Shown here one piece after another: positions 51,837 to 60,192 of a DNA stretch of 64,000 bases. Made by a program: the position numbers and the translations under genes. Positions within the stretch are counted from its first letter, which is position 1; every line of letters begins with the position of its first letter. Origin of the DNA: Chania fonticola_B (GTDB lineage: Bacteria > Pseudomonadota > Gammaproteobacteria > Enterobacterales > Enterobacteriaceae); the NCBI RefSeq assembly GCF_048537545.1, contig NZ_CP183218.1; one strand, 5' to 3'. The notes under the pieces were generated by a model, which saw nothing but the letters and a program-made list of their open reading frames with translations, was not told where the DNA came from and did no database searches.

Positions 51837-53067
51837 GCAGTGGCCGAGGGTTAAAATAGCCGAACTATGTGAACTTATTGTTGATTGTGTTAACAAAACC
51901 GCACCTAGTGTTGATTACGAAACTCCCTACAAGATGATCCGTACGCCAAATATTAAAGGTGGACGAATTAATTTGATGGGATGTCGTTATGTTGAGAAAG
52001 AAACGTTTAAAAAATGGACTCGGCGCGCAACTGTTGACAAGGGCGATGTACTGTTAACTCGCGAAGCGCCGATGGGAGAAGTCGGTTATGTTGATTTTAC
52101 GGACACTGTATTTCTTGGTCAAAGAATAATGCAGTATAGAGCCGATCCTAAAAAATTGGACTCAGCGTATTTATTATATTCATTTTTATCTCCGGATTTG
52201 CAATACCAGTTTCGCAGACATGATAGTACGGGTTCAATTGTCAGTCATATTCGAGTGCCTGATTGTTCTAAGTTTGAAATAAGCCTTCCTTCGTTGGATG
52301 AGCAAAAAAAAATAGCTAACATTCTCAGGGGTATTGACAAAAAAATCGACCTCAACAACTGCATCAACGCCGAACTGGAAGCGATGGCAAAAACGCTATA
52401 CGACTATTGGTTTGTACAGTTTGATTTCCCTGATGCCAACGGAAAACCGTATAAAACCTCCAGTGGGAAGATGGTGTATAACGCCACGCTGAAACGGGAA
52501 ATTCCGGCAAGTTGGACAGTTCAAACTCTGTCTCAAATAGCGAACATCACAATGGGACAGTCTCCAGCAGGAGAGTCTTATAACGAAGAGAGGAGTGGAA
52601 CGCTATTTTTCCAAGGTTCAACGGATTTTGGCTGGCTTTTCCCTACACCACGTCAGTACACAACATCACCCGCGAGAATGGCGCAAAAAGGTGATATCTT
52701 ACTCAGCGTTCGTGCGCCGGTTGGTGATATGAATATTGCCAACGCCGATTGTTGTATTGGACGAGGGCTAGCGGCATTAAACAGCAAAAGTCACTCAGAT
52801 GGATTTTTATTCTACGTAATGAAGTATTTCAAACAGGTATTTGAGCGTCGAAATGCGGAAGGAACAACATTTGGTTCCATGACGAAAGATGATTTACATT
52901 CACTGCAAGTCGTTTGCCCTGAACCCGGATTACTGAAACGATATGACGGTATTGTTTCAGAATACAATAAAATGATTTTCACGCGTAGCCTTGAAAATCA
53001 GGATCTAATCAAACTCCGCGACTTGCTCCTCCCCCTGCTGATGAACGGGCAGGTCACGGTCAAATAA
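51826..53067 (+). CDS. hsdS: Type I specificity subunit
   Basis: A 413-residue HsdS with two target-recognition domains. TRD1 is about 1-145, then a conserved spacer (LPSLDEQKKIANILRGIDKKIDLNNCINAELEAMAKTLYDYWF, 160-205). TRD2 is about 225-365, with a closing helical repeat. TRD1 coding sequence is more A+T-rich than the flanking hsdM, as expected for exchangeable recognition domains. The recognition sequence cannot be read from this. Confidence 0.93.
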   Translation: MKYKQWPRVKIAELCELIVDCVNKTAPSVDYETPYKMIRTPNIKGGRINLMGCRYVEKETFKKWTRRATVDKGDVLLTREAPMGEVGYVDFTDTVFLGQRIMQYRADPKKLDSAYLLYSFLSPDLQYQFRRHDSTGSIVSHIRVPDCSKFEISLPSLDEQKKIANILRGIDKKIDLNNCINAELEAMAKTLYDYWFVQFDFPDANGKPYKTSSGKMVYNATLKREIPASWTVQTLSQIANITMGQSPAGESYNEERSGTLFFQGSTDFGWLFPTPRQYTTSPARMAQKGDILLSVRAPVGDMNIANADCCIGRGLAALNSKSHSDGFLFYVMKYFKQVFERRNAEGTTFGSMTKDDLHSLQVVCPEPGLLKRYDGIVSEYNKMIFTRSLENQDLIKLRDLLLPLLMNGQVTVK

Positions 53068-53083
53068 CCCCGGCACGTTTTGT

Positions 53084-53113
53084 GAGGCGCAATCCAGATC
53101 CGCATTGCGCCTC
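53084..53113 (+). terminator. Hairpin after the hsd operon
   Basis: Perfect 10-bp stem GAGGCGCAAT / ATTGCGCCTC with a 10-base loop, 16 bases after hsdS. No T tract follows. Confidence 0.6.
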
Positions 53114-53185
53114 GCTCACCGTAACCAAGCCTTGCCCTCCATTACTGGTGGTGGTATCACTCACATTTACCGGCATTAATTATTA

Positions 53186-53524
53186 CTACACCCAAATGAC
53201 CGGTCGCGGTAGGACGGAGGTTAACTGCTCAACGTGGTTTACCCACGGTGAGTAAACCAGCTGATAGAGCACCCTGAACTTTGGGTTCACTTTCAGCCAG
53301 CGTAGGGTTTCACGGCTTTTGTGGATGATATAGTTGTCCACGATTAGCGTGATGCTTTTCGCCCGTCTGTATGTCGCTTTAAGATGCTTTAACAGACTGA
53401 TAAATAAAGATGCTAGCTCGCTTTGCTTCTTCCTCCGGTCGCCTTTCTTCCCAAGAGGCCTGTTCATGGTGCCATCAACTTCAGTACTGGGTATCCCGTG
53501 GATTTGTTTATAAAAAACTTTATT
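53186..53524 (-). pseudogene. IS630-family transposase fragment
   Basis: About 110 codons of a DDE transposase reading GIPSTEVDGTMNRPLG … ITLIVDNYIIHKS … YSPWVNHVEQL. The second catalytic Asp (IVDNYIIH) and the Glu (NHVEQL) are recognisable. The N-terminal half and the end after NHVEQL are missing; the frame closes with unrelated residues. No terminal inverted repeats were found on either side. It is a decayed relic that interrupts the end of the rhs tip array. Confidence 0.75.
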
Positions 53525-53599
53525 CTAAAAAACGTCAGATTGTCGGCCGCCGTCTGTTCTGCAGCTATCGCTAGCGTCATCAGCGTCAGGGTGCCCTCG

Positions 53600-53974
53600 T
53601 TAAACTCCTTTATAATTATACCCGCCAGATTTTTCCTCTGGAAGTCTAGGTATTCCATTATGTTTATTCCAACTATAAGCTGTAAATGCCGGTTTCCTAT
53701 CTCCTGTTGAGTGTTTTTATGAGCCTGGCATCCCTTTAAGACCCATTGGATCCACCCAACCAACTGGATTTCCATAAACATACCGATAAGGATTCAGCCC
53801 CCCGATCAGTTTTACCGGATCCGCAGTCAAATACCGCCCCATCCACGGATCGTAATACCGATTCAGGTTGTAGTGCAGCCCGTTTTCCGCATCGAAGTAC
53901 TGCCCCTGAAAATGCAGCGACTGGTTAATTTCAGGAGCATCTTCCAACTGCCACTTTTCCCGCACCTGCTCAAA
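53600..53974 (-). pseudogene. Orphan rhs tip (core end plus degenerate C-terminal tail)
   Basis: Reading on the minus strand from 53974, LSTFEQVREKW … FQGQYFDAENGLHYNLNRYYDPWMGRYLTADPVKL … GWVDPMGL aligns along its length with the end of the core of the neighbouring full-length Rhs protein. It has no ribosome site. After DPMGLKGMPGS comes an in-frame TAA (53717). The reading then continues for about 38 codons (KHSTGDRKPAFTAYSWNKHN…) to a second stop. This is a displaced, silent rhs C-terminus, the kind that can recombine with the complete gene to swap toxins. Confidence 0.8.
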
Positions 53975-53983
53975 GGTGCTTAA

Positions 53984-54011
53984 GTAAGCGCGAGTGAAGA
54001 TTCGCGCTTAC
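53984..54011 (-). terminator. Hairpin between immunity gene and orphan rhs tip
   Basis: Stem GTAAGCGCGA / TCGCGCTTAC (10 bp, loop about 8) lies 5 bases after the immunity-gene stop and ends 10 bases before the first rhs-like codon of the orphan tip. No long T tract. Confidence 0.6.
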
Positions 54012-54015
54012 CAGT

Positions 54016-54336
54016 TTAAAACTCTATGAAGGCATCATTTTCGTAATAGAAAAGAAAAGCTTTAAATAACTCCTCATCACTTACTTTTCCTAACTGGTCA
54101 TGAGCATTGTCAACAACTTCTTCTATTGATCCGTTATCTAAAATCTCAATCCAACCATCTTCCTTAGCCTGCTTTGGAACATACTCTTCAGAGTCAGCAG
54201 GGTAGTCATAGCTATCAAGAGAAAAAACACCTAATGTATCAAGGCTCCATGCTTCTTTTTCAGACGGTAAATAGAACCATCCCTCTGGATTTTTTTCTGG
54301 GTGCAATAATACATTACGTATTGTTACTAATTGCAT
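54016..54336 (-). CDS. Putative Rhs toxin immunity protein
   Basis: A 106-residue acidic soluble protein (MQLVTIRNVLLHPEKNPEGWFYLPSEKEAWSLDTLGVFSLD …). I do not recognise the family with certainty. It starts 15 bases after the rhs stop on the same strand, the fixed place of cognate immunity genes. It is small and acidic, fitting an inhibitor of a basic nuclease domain. Codon use is A+T-richer than the rhs core, like the toxin tail. Confidence 0.75.
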   Translation of the reverse strand: MQLVTIRNVLLHPEKNPEGWFYLPSEKEAWSLDTLGVFSLDSYDYPADSEEYVPKQAKEDGWIEILDNGSIEEVVDNAHDQLGKVSDEELFKAFLFYYENDAFIEF

Positions 54337-54351
54337 ATTAATCTCCTATGT

Positions 54352-57300
54352 TTACTTGTTACCAGTTTGTAGCTTCTTAAATCCACCCTGTTGGTTAGGG
54401 TGTAAACTCTTTTGTACATCTCCTGGTGCTTTATGTTGCGCCCTAGGGACAAGCTCTATTTTTACAGGATTTTGCGCATTATGGTGCCATGAATGTTCTG
54501 GTGGACTCGTTGATTTGAATCCTCCTCTGGCTCCTGGTTGAACATGTTCCACTACTTTGTTAGGAATTATACTATTCATTTCAGGGTTAAGCTTGAGCAT
54601 GTTGTATAGCTGTTCGTTGGCATTTCTAAAGTGAGCTGACCTTCCACTTAACAGTAAATCGTTTGGAATATTAAATTGATTCCAAACGCTATAATTTCCA
54701 CTGGCTAAAGGGCGGCCTGTAGCATCGGCTGTTGGTAAAGGTTGCTCACCAGTTATAACGGAGTTTTTTTCCATCCCTGTGGCATCAGTTTTAAACAGCC
54801 CCAACGGATCCACCCAACTAACCGGATTCCCATCAACATATTGATAAGAGTTAAGCCCGCCACCAAGTTTTACTGGATCCGCCGTCAGATACCGTCCAGC
54901 CCCCGGATCATAATACCGGTTCAGATTGTAATAAAGCCCGCTTTCCTTATCCGCATACTGCCCCTGGAACCGCAGCGGTTGGTTAATGGCACTGGCATCC
55001 TCTGCCAACCACTCTTCCCGCATCTGCCCAAAGGCACTGAAACGACCTTTCCACACCGCTTTACCGCTCCAGTCGGTCAGCTCGTGCGGAGTACCAAGGT
55101 GGTCGTTTTGATACCAGTAAATTGCCGGGGGTTTATCCTGCGGATCCCGTGAAGGTTCTCCTACCACCAACGCCATCGGGCGATAGCTGCCTGGCTCATA
55201 CAGGTAGCTCTGCCAATAGCCCTTGCCATCGGTTTCTGCCACCAGTTGATTGCCACGCCAGACAAATTCCAGCAGCTTGCCATTGACGGTTTTGCTCAGG
55301 CGGCGGTTAAAAGCGTCGTAAGTATAAGTGCTAATGCTGCCGTCCGGCGTTTCGTGACGGATTAGGCGATGGCGGCAGTCATATTCATAGCGTGTGACCA
55401 GTTTGTGGTCCTTGCCGCGCCGTTCGGCAATCAGGTTACCAAAGCGGTCATAGTCAAAATGGCGATCGGCATAAAACGCCAGTCGGTTGCCCGGTGCGCT
55501 GTGCTGCTGGACATCAGTGACCGGGTTACCTCGCCTATCCCAACGGAAGCTCTCGTTCGGGTTGGAGTGATGCTGTTCCTTTGCCGTGGCCGCTGGCTGG
55601 AATTGCGGTAAACGATGGACGGGTTGTCGGGTAGGGGGAATGATTGACTGCGAGTTCAGGTAGTTGACCGAGGTTAGTGCCCCGGTGGCGTTGTAGTGAT
55701 ACTGCCGTGCATCATTGCCTTCAATGCAGGCTAGCTCACCATCAGCCTGATAAACATACTGCTGTTGCCAGTGCAGTCGATCGTCTTCCGGCATGGTTCC
55801 CGGTTCGAGCAGGCTGTGGTGGCTCAGCCGACCCCGGTGATCATACTGGAAGCTGTTAACCAGTTGGTTACCCTGCCGTAGTTGTTGCAGCCGCTGGTGA
55901 TGGTCGTAACCGTATGCTGTCAGAGGCTGACCTTCCAGGCTGGAGGCTTGCAGCTTGCCATGCTGGTAATGGAACTCTTGCCACTGGCCGTTGGGCTGTT
56001 TGATGCCGGTCAGGCGTCCCGTATCTTCGTCATAGCGGTAACGCATTGTCGCCCAGGACTGGTGCTCTGCTTCCAGGCGTCCGGCGGCGTCATATTGCCA
56101 GGCTAGCGGGTTTTCACCGTCCAATACCTCACTCAGGCGGCCTGCCTCGTCGTAACGGTATTCTTCCTCTTTGCCATCGGGCAGGATTTTACGCGTCAGT
56201 CGGCCCAGCGGGTCGCGATGGTATTGCGTGATGAGGGGCGGGCTTTGGTGGTCATTGCCGTATTCGTGTTTTTCGCTCAGGCGACCACAGGCGTCATAGT
56301 GATAGGTGGTTTTGCTGTTATCAAAACCAATCTCTTCACTCAGCAGGCCGCTGCCGGTGTAGCCAAGGCGGTACTTTTCGCCAAGTTGGTTTTCAATCTC
56401 GCTGACCTGCAAATGCACGTTATCGTAGCGATAGCGCAGGCTACCGCCGTCCGGCAGACGCTTTTCGGTCAGCAGATGCAGGGGGGCTGCATAGTGATAT
56501 TCTGTGACGTGCCCGGCCTCATCGGTGAGTTGCGTCACTTTACCATAGGCATTGTACTGATATTGCCGGGTGCTGCCATCCGGATGGGTGATCTTTATCA
56601 GCCGGTCCAGTGCATCCCATTGGTAGCGGGTGATCTGATCATTCTCTTCCACTTCGCAGGGCTGAGTCTGTAGACCCTGGTAGCGCATCTGGAGGCGGCC
56701 CTGTGGCGAACTGTCACTGAGCAAACGTCCCAACGTATCCCACTGCAAATGCTGTTCGCTGCCATCGGGAAAACGAATATGGCTGACCTGCCCACGCTGC
56801 GTGTAGCTGTAATGCGTGGTGGTTCCTGCTGGGCCGGTTTCGCTCTTTAATGCCCCATTGGGGTAATAGGTGTAGCGCCAGGTCTGCGCCTCGTCACCGT
56901 CACCTTGCGTCCGGCTAAATAGCCGATCAAACAGCCAGTCATAGGTGGTGACTTCGCCATCTGGCGTGATAACACAACGCAACGCGCCGTCATCGCCATA
57001 CACTGAGTCGGTGTGATACCCCAGCGCATCGGTGACCCGGACGCAGGCACCGTCATCGTTGTACTCATAGTGGGTTTCAGCGCCGTCGGCATTTTTCTCC
57101 AGCAACAGTAGCGCCTGCGCCGAGTGCCGGTAACGTTGCTGGCTGCCATCCTGATGGGTCAGCGTGACGCTGTGGCTGGCCTCGTCCCAATGGTAACGCG
57201 TATCCAGTTGGCCAAAGTTGCCATACTGGCGCAGACAACGGACATCTTTACCTTCTCCCTGCCACTCCCAGTGAAATTCCGCACCGCCTGCCAGGGTACG

Positions 57301-58341
57301 GCAAAGGATCACGTGATCGTCGCGGTAGCGATAGTGCTCAGTGTCACCCGCGGCGTTGGTGGCGCTAATCAACTGCTGGTGCTCGTTATAACGGTAATGA
57401 GCCACCACCGTGCCGGGTTGCCAGTGGGTCTCTGCGCGGGTACTGCCAGGATTACGGGCCTGCAACAGCACCTGGCTGATCCCTTTCGGGTACGCGGGGT
57501 CGTCATAGCTGAAACTGAGCTGGGCGTCGCCGTGCCCGATGGACGCCAGACGGCCTTCGCTGTCGTAACTGGCGTCCACAGAATTGCCGTGGCGATCGCG
57601 AATACAACGCAACCAGGCCATGTCGCCGTCGCGCAGGAAATGGTAGGTACCTTGTCCCCCGGCGAGTTGAACGCAATATTCGTTGCCAAACTCATCCAGC
57701 TTCAGGCTCATCAGCCCGCCGCCTGCGCGATTGGTGACGACCGGTACCTCCCGCGTAGGCAGCAGGAAGCGGGTAGCACGGTTTTCATCGTCGCAGAACC
57801 AGACGATCTCTTCCTGACTCTGGCTATCGCGCCCAAAGGACAGATAAGGGCTGGCACTGTGCACCCAGCCAGGGCCCATTCCACCGCGTTGTTCCACGGC
57901 ACTGGTACGGTAGAGCCGCCGCCAGGCAAAGGGGAGGACGCCGGGCAGGGTGAAATCCGTCAGAGTCAGTAATTCTTCACCGGAGAACAGCGACACCGGA
58001 TCGCCATGCTGCGGGGTCTCGCCGACGGGCTGGGCGGGCTTGCCATTGGGGGTGACTGCGCTGGCATTGTCGTTGGGCTCGGAGCTGCCAAACTCGGACG
58101 TATGGACCGGTTTATCATAGTTGACCTCCGCTGAGGTATTGTGTTCAATGTTGCCCAACAGGTCCTGCTTTACCGGTACCTGTGCCTGTGGATCGATCTT
58201 GGTGGCCACCACGGGCTTGATGCGCGCAGCGTGACCATCAGGTTCGATGGCCATGCTGACTAATGTTTTTACATCGGACACCAAACCTGTGGCTTCTTTT
58301 GCCGCCCGGGCGTCCTTAGGGGTTTTGAATATTTTTACCAT
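54352..58341 (-). CDS. Rhs-family T6SS effector with C-terminal WHH-type nuclease domain
   Basis: A 1329-residue polymorphic toxin. N-terminal region (1-110) lacks a PAAR domain. HGDPVSLFSGEELLTLTDFTLPG near 113 opens the DUF6531/RHS region; many YD repeats (for example YRYDEAGRLSEV, YKYDACGRLSE-like) span about 250-1060. The core ends with FQGQYADKESGLYYNLNRYYDPGAGRYLTADPVKL and the boundary motif VSWVDPLGL near 1175. The variable tail (about 1185-1329) has SWHHNAQNPVKIELVPRAQHKAPG, which resembles HNH/EndoVII nucleases of the WHH class. DNA of the tail is more A+T-rich than the core. Delivered by the VgrG and chaperone upstream; immunity gene follows. Confidence 0.88.
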   Translation of the reverse strand: MVKIFKTPKDARAAKEATGLVSDVKTLVSMAIEPDGHAARIKPVVATKIDPQAQVPVKQDLLGNIEHNTSAEVNYDKPVHTSEFGSSEPNDNASAVTPNGKPAQPVGETPQHGDPVSLFSGEELLTLTDFTLPGVLPFAWRRLYRTSAVEQRGGMGPGWVHSASPYLSFGRDSQSQEEIVWFCDDENRATRFLLPTREVPVVTNRAGGGLMSLKLDEFGNEYCVQLAGGQGTYHFLRDGDMAWLRCIRDRHGNSVDASYDSEGRLASIGHGDAQLSFSYDDPAYPKGISQVLLQARNPGSTRAETHWQPGTVVAHYRYNEHQQLISATNAAGDTEHYRYRDDHVILCRTLAGGAEFHWEWQGEGKDVRCLRQYGNFGQLDTRYHWDEASHSVTLTHQDGSQQRYRHSAQALLLLEKNADGAETHYEYNDDGACVRVTDALGYHTDSVYGDDGALRCVITPDGEVTTYDWLFDRLFSRTQGDGDEAQTWRYTYYPNGALKSETGPAGTTTHYSYTQRGQVSHIRFPDGSEQHLQWDTLGRLLSDSSPQGRLQMRYQGLQTQPCEVEENDQITRYQWDALDRLIKITHPDGSTRQYQYNAYGKVTQLTDEAGHVTEYHYAAPLHLLTEKRLPDGGSLRYRYDNVHLQVSEIENQLGEKYRLGYTGSGLLSEEIGFDNSKTTYHYDACGRLSEKHEYGNDHQSPPLITQYHRDPLGRLTRKILPDGKEEEYRYDEAGRLSEVLDGENPLAWQYDAAGRLEAEHQSWATMRYRYDEDTGRLTGIKQPNGQWQEFHYQHGKLQASSLEGQPLTAYGYDHHQRLQQLRQGNQLVNSFQYDHRGRLSHHSLLEPGTMPEDDRLHWQQQYVYQADGELACIEGNDARQYHYNATGALTSVNYLNSQSIIPPTRQPVHRLPQFQPAATAKEQHHSNPNESFRWDRRGNPVTDVQQHSAPGNRLAFYADRHFDYDRFGNLIAERRGKDHKLVTRYEYDCRHRLIRHETPDGSISTYTYDAFNRRLSKTVNGKLLEFVWRGNQLVAETDGKGYWQSYLYEPGSYRPMALVVGEPSRDPQDKPPAIYWYQNDHLGTPHELTDWSGKAVWKGRFSAFGQMREEWLAEDASAINQPLRFQGQYADKESGLYYNLNRYYDPGAGRYLTADPVKLGGGLNSYQYVDGNPVSWVDPLGLFKTDATGMEKNSVITGEQPLPTADATGRPLASGNYSVWNQFNIPNDLLLSGRSAHFRNANEQLYNMLKLNPEMNSIIPNKVVEHVQPGARGGFKSTSPPEHSWHHNAQNPVKIELVPRAQHKAPGDVQKSLHPNQQGGFKKLQTGNK

Positions 58342-58359
58342 CGATAACGTTCCTTATTT

Positions 58360-59451
58360 TTATCCCGGGACTGCCATGCTGAGGTTGTCGACCCCACTCA
58401 GGACCATCTGCCCCATTCCTGGAGGCAGCACCAGATACAGCACAATCATTATTACCAGGCTGCCAAAGGCATCGGCTATAAAATTGACGATTTGTTGCGG
58501 GGTGAGGAGCTGAAAATAACAATAGAGCGCATCAGCCAGGATGAAGACGAGGATTTCATCGCTGAGCAGCGTCAGGGCCTTCCCTAAGGCCTCCTCGCCA
58601 TTTTTGGTCATCGCTTTCAGTTGTTCAACTCCGGCGCGGCCGATAAAGTCGGCTAATTTGGCGGCATATTTATCCGCATCACGTATCCACTTCCACACTT
58701 CCTTGACCGTGTCATACAACAGTTTGAGTTGTGACACCATCCCGTCGAGAAAGGCACTGGCCGCCTGTGCCAGGTTGAGTCCATCACTCATATAGGTTGC
58801 CCAGGCAGCCCGTTGCTGAGTGTTCCACTTGGTGGTCAACCAGGTGGCGTATTTGTCGATCACTTCCTGATAAGCGCCAAATAGCGCCTCCCGATCTTGC
58901 GGGGTAATATCGGTATTGATCAGCAGGTGATATTGATGGCCCGTTTCACAGGCTGGCAATTCCACAGTGGCCTTGCCCTGACCATCAAACTTGCCTTCGG
59001 TGACCGGCTTATCGTTTAGTGTGTATCCGTTACGGGGAAAATCGATATACCGTCCTGAGGGGTGGTGCATCGGGGTAATAACCGGGCGTTTGACCACGCG
59101 ATAGCTCGCATTGGGGATAGGAATAAGCCGGGTGGATCGAAAACCGTGGGTAACCGTGATGGTTTTGGGGACAAGGCTACAGCTCATGGCGATATCGACC
59201 TGTTTATCCTTCAAGGCGGCAGTCTCACGCTGCATATCACCAATAAGGAACTGCTGCTTCATGTTAAGCACAGAGCCATACCACCAATGTTCATTGGCCT
59301 TTTTGTAGTGCACCATAACCTGACGGAACTCCGACAGGATGCGATCAAAATCCCGTTCTTTGTCGGCCGGGGTCGGTTTCGGCGGCGACTCGCCGCGCAA
59401 TAGGCGGTTATACTCTTCCTGGGTACGAACCTGGTGAGAAAAGAAATCCAT
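58360..59451 (-). CDS. Unrecognised T6SS-cargo-associated membrane protein
   Basis: A 363-residue protein between the DUF4123 gene and rhs, 18 bases from rhs. The first 85 residues are helical and charged. Residues about 95-190 look like a beta-sandwich (ITVTHGFRSTRLIPIPNASYRVV … GKFDGQGKATVELPA). Residues 195-300 are helical. Two hydrophobic segments lie near 305-350 (EILVFILADALYCYFQLL and FGSLVIMIVLYLVLPPG). No PAAR motif is visible. It may be the detached N-terminal delivery part of the Rhs effector, or a separate effector; function unknown. Confidence 0.7.
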   Translation of the reverse strand: MDFFSHQVRTQEEYNRLLRGESPPKPTPADKERDFDRILSEFRQVMVHYKKANEHWWYGSVLNMKQQFLIGDMQRETAALKDKQVDIAMSCSLVPKTITVTHGFRSTRLIPIPNASYRVVKRPVITPMHHPSGRYIDFPRNGYTLNDKPVTEGKFDGQGKATVELPACETGHQYHLLINTDITPQDREALFGAYQEVIDKYATWLTTKWNTQQRAAWATYMSDGLNLAQAASAFLDGMVSQLKLLYDTVKEVWKWIRDADKYAAKLADFIGRAGVEQLKAMTKNGEEALGKALTLLSDEILVFILADALYCYFQLLTPQQIVNFIADAFGSLVIMIVLYLVLPPGMGQMVLSGVDNLSMAVPG

Positions 59452-59472
59452 GATATTGGTTCTCCATGATAA

Positions 59473-60192
59473 TTAAGCGTGTTCGAGGGTCCGCAGGATC
59501 TCGGCCAGGATCTGGGGATCGCGACGGCGCTGCGGGGTCAGCAGGCGGCGTATTTTTTTATCCAGTATCGCGTCGGGCCAACGGGCAACCACATCAGGGT
59601 AATCCTGTTGCAGGGTCTGGCGGATGTTGAGCACCAAAGGCAACACTTCTTCATCCAACAACGCATCCAATACTCCTTGAGGGACATGCCACCAGGGGAA
59701 TGCCTGAACCGGCGCATCGGGGATAACCGGGCAGGTGAAAGCGCGATCATTGATCCAGTAATCGGAGAATACCGGCAGAACATCGCGCCAGTGGTCGCCG
59801 TAATAATCCAGATGACCCGGCAGATATTGGCCATCCCAATAGCGGAAAAACACTTCTTTTCCCCCAGGCAGGACCACCTGAGTCAACCCCGCAAGATGAG
59901 CCGCCAGAGTAGCCTGCGGTAACGGTGAACGCGCCAGCCAACCCCAGTTGCGTAAGGGGGTTTCTGCCACCCAGCGCAGGAACGGGCTGCCGTCATTGAG
60001 CTGCACCATCACCGGCATCACCTCGAACCAGTTGGCATACGGCGTGTTGGCATAGAGCCCATAAGGCGTGCGGCTGCCATCCTCCCGGTAATAAGCTTTG
60101 ATACCTTCTGCACCGTTGGTATTGGCCAGGATGGCATACAATGGTGTTCCGGCCGTGTCTCTTACCCAGTCCTGTACGCGGTTTTTGCTCAT
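59473..60192 (-). CDS. DUF4123 T6SS effector chaperone (Tap/TEC)
   Basis: A 239-residue adaptor of the DUF4123 family: PLYAILANTNGAEG near 17, LRNWGWLARSPLPQATLAAHLAGLTQVVLPGGKEVFFRYWDGQYL near 80-124, and PWWHVPQG. These proteins load a toxin on the C-terminus of the matching VgrG. The start codon overlaps the vgrG stop by 4 bases (ATGA). Its cargo should be encoded just downstream. Confidence 0.85.
   Translation of the reverse strand: MSKNRVQDWVRDTAGTPLYAILANTNGAEGIKAYYREDGSRTPYGLYANTPYANWFEVMPVMVQLNDGSPFLRWVAETPLRNWGWLARSPLPQATLAAHLAGLTQVVLPGGKEVFFRYWDGQYLPGHLDYYGDHWRDVLPVFSDYWINDRAFTCPVIPDAPVQAFPWWHVPQGVLDALLDEEVLPLVLNIRQTLQQDYPDVVARWPDAILDKKIRRLLTPQRRRDPQILAEILRTLEHA

Noticed and set aside
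53423..53710. A 95-codon plus-strand frame over the IS630/rhs relic
   Set aside because: It runs antisense to recognisable transposase and rhs fragments and resembles nothing.
53464..53781. A 105-codon frame read as an intact small protein downstream of rhs
   Set aside because: It starts in the wrong frame within the rhs core tip and runs into transposase sequence; the region is better explained as degenerate rhs tail plus IS relic.
53084..54016. attR of the leuX island
   Set aside because: No copy of the leuX 3' end (for example CCTTCGGCACCA) was found after the hsd operon.
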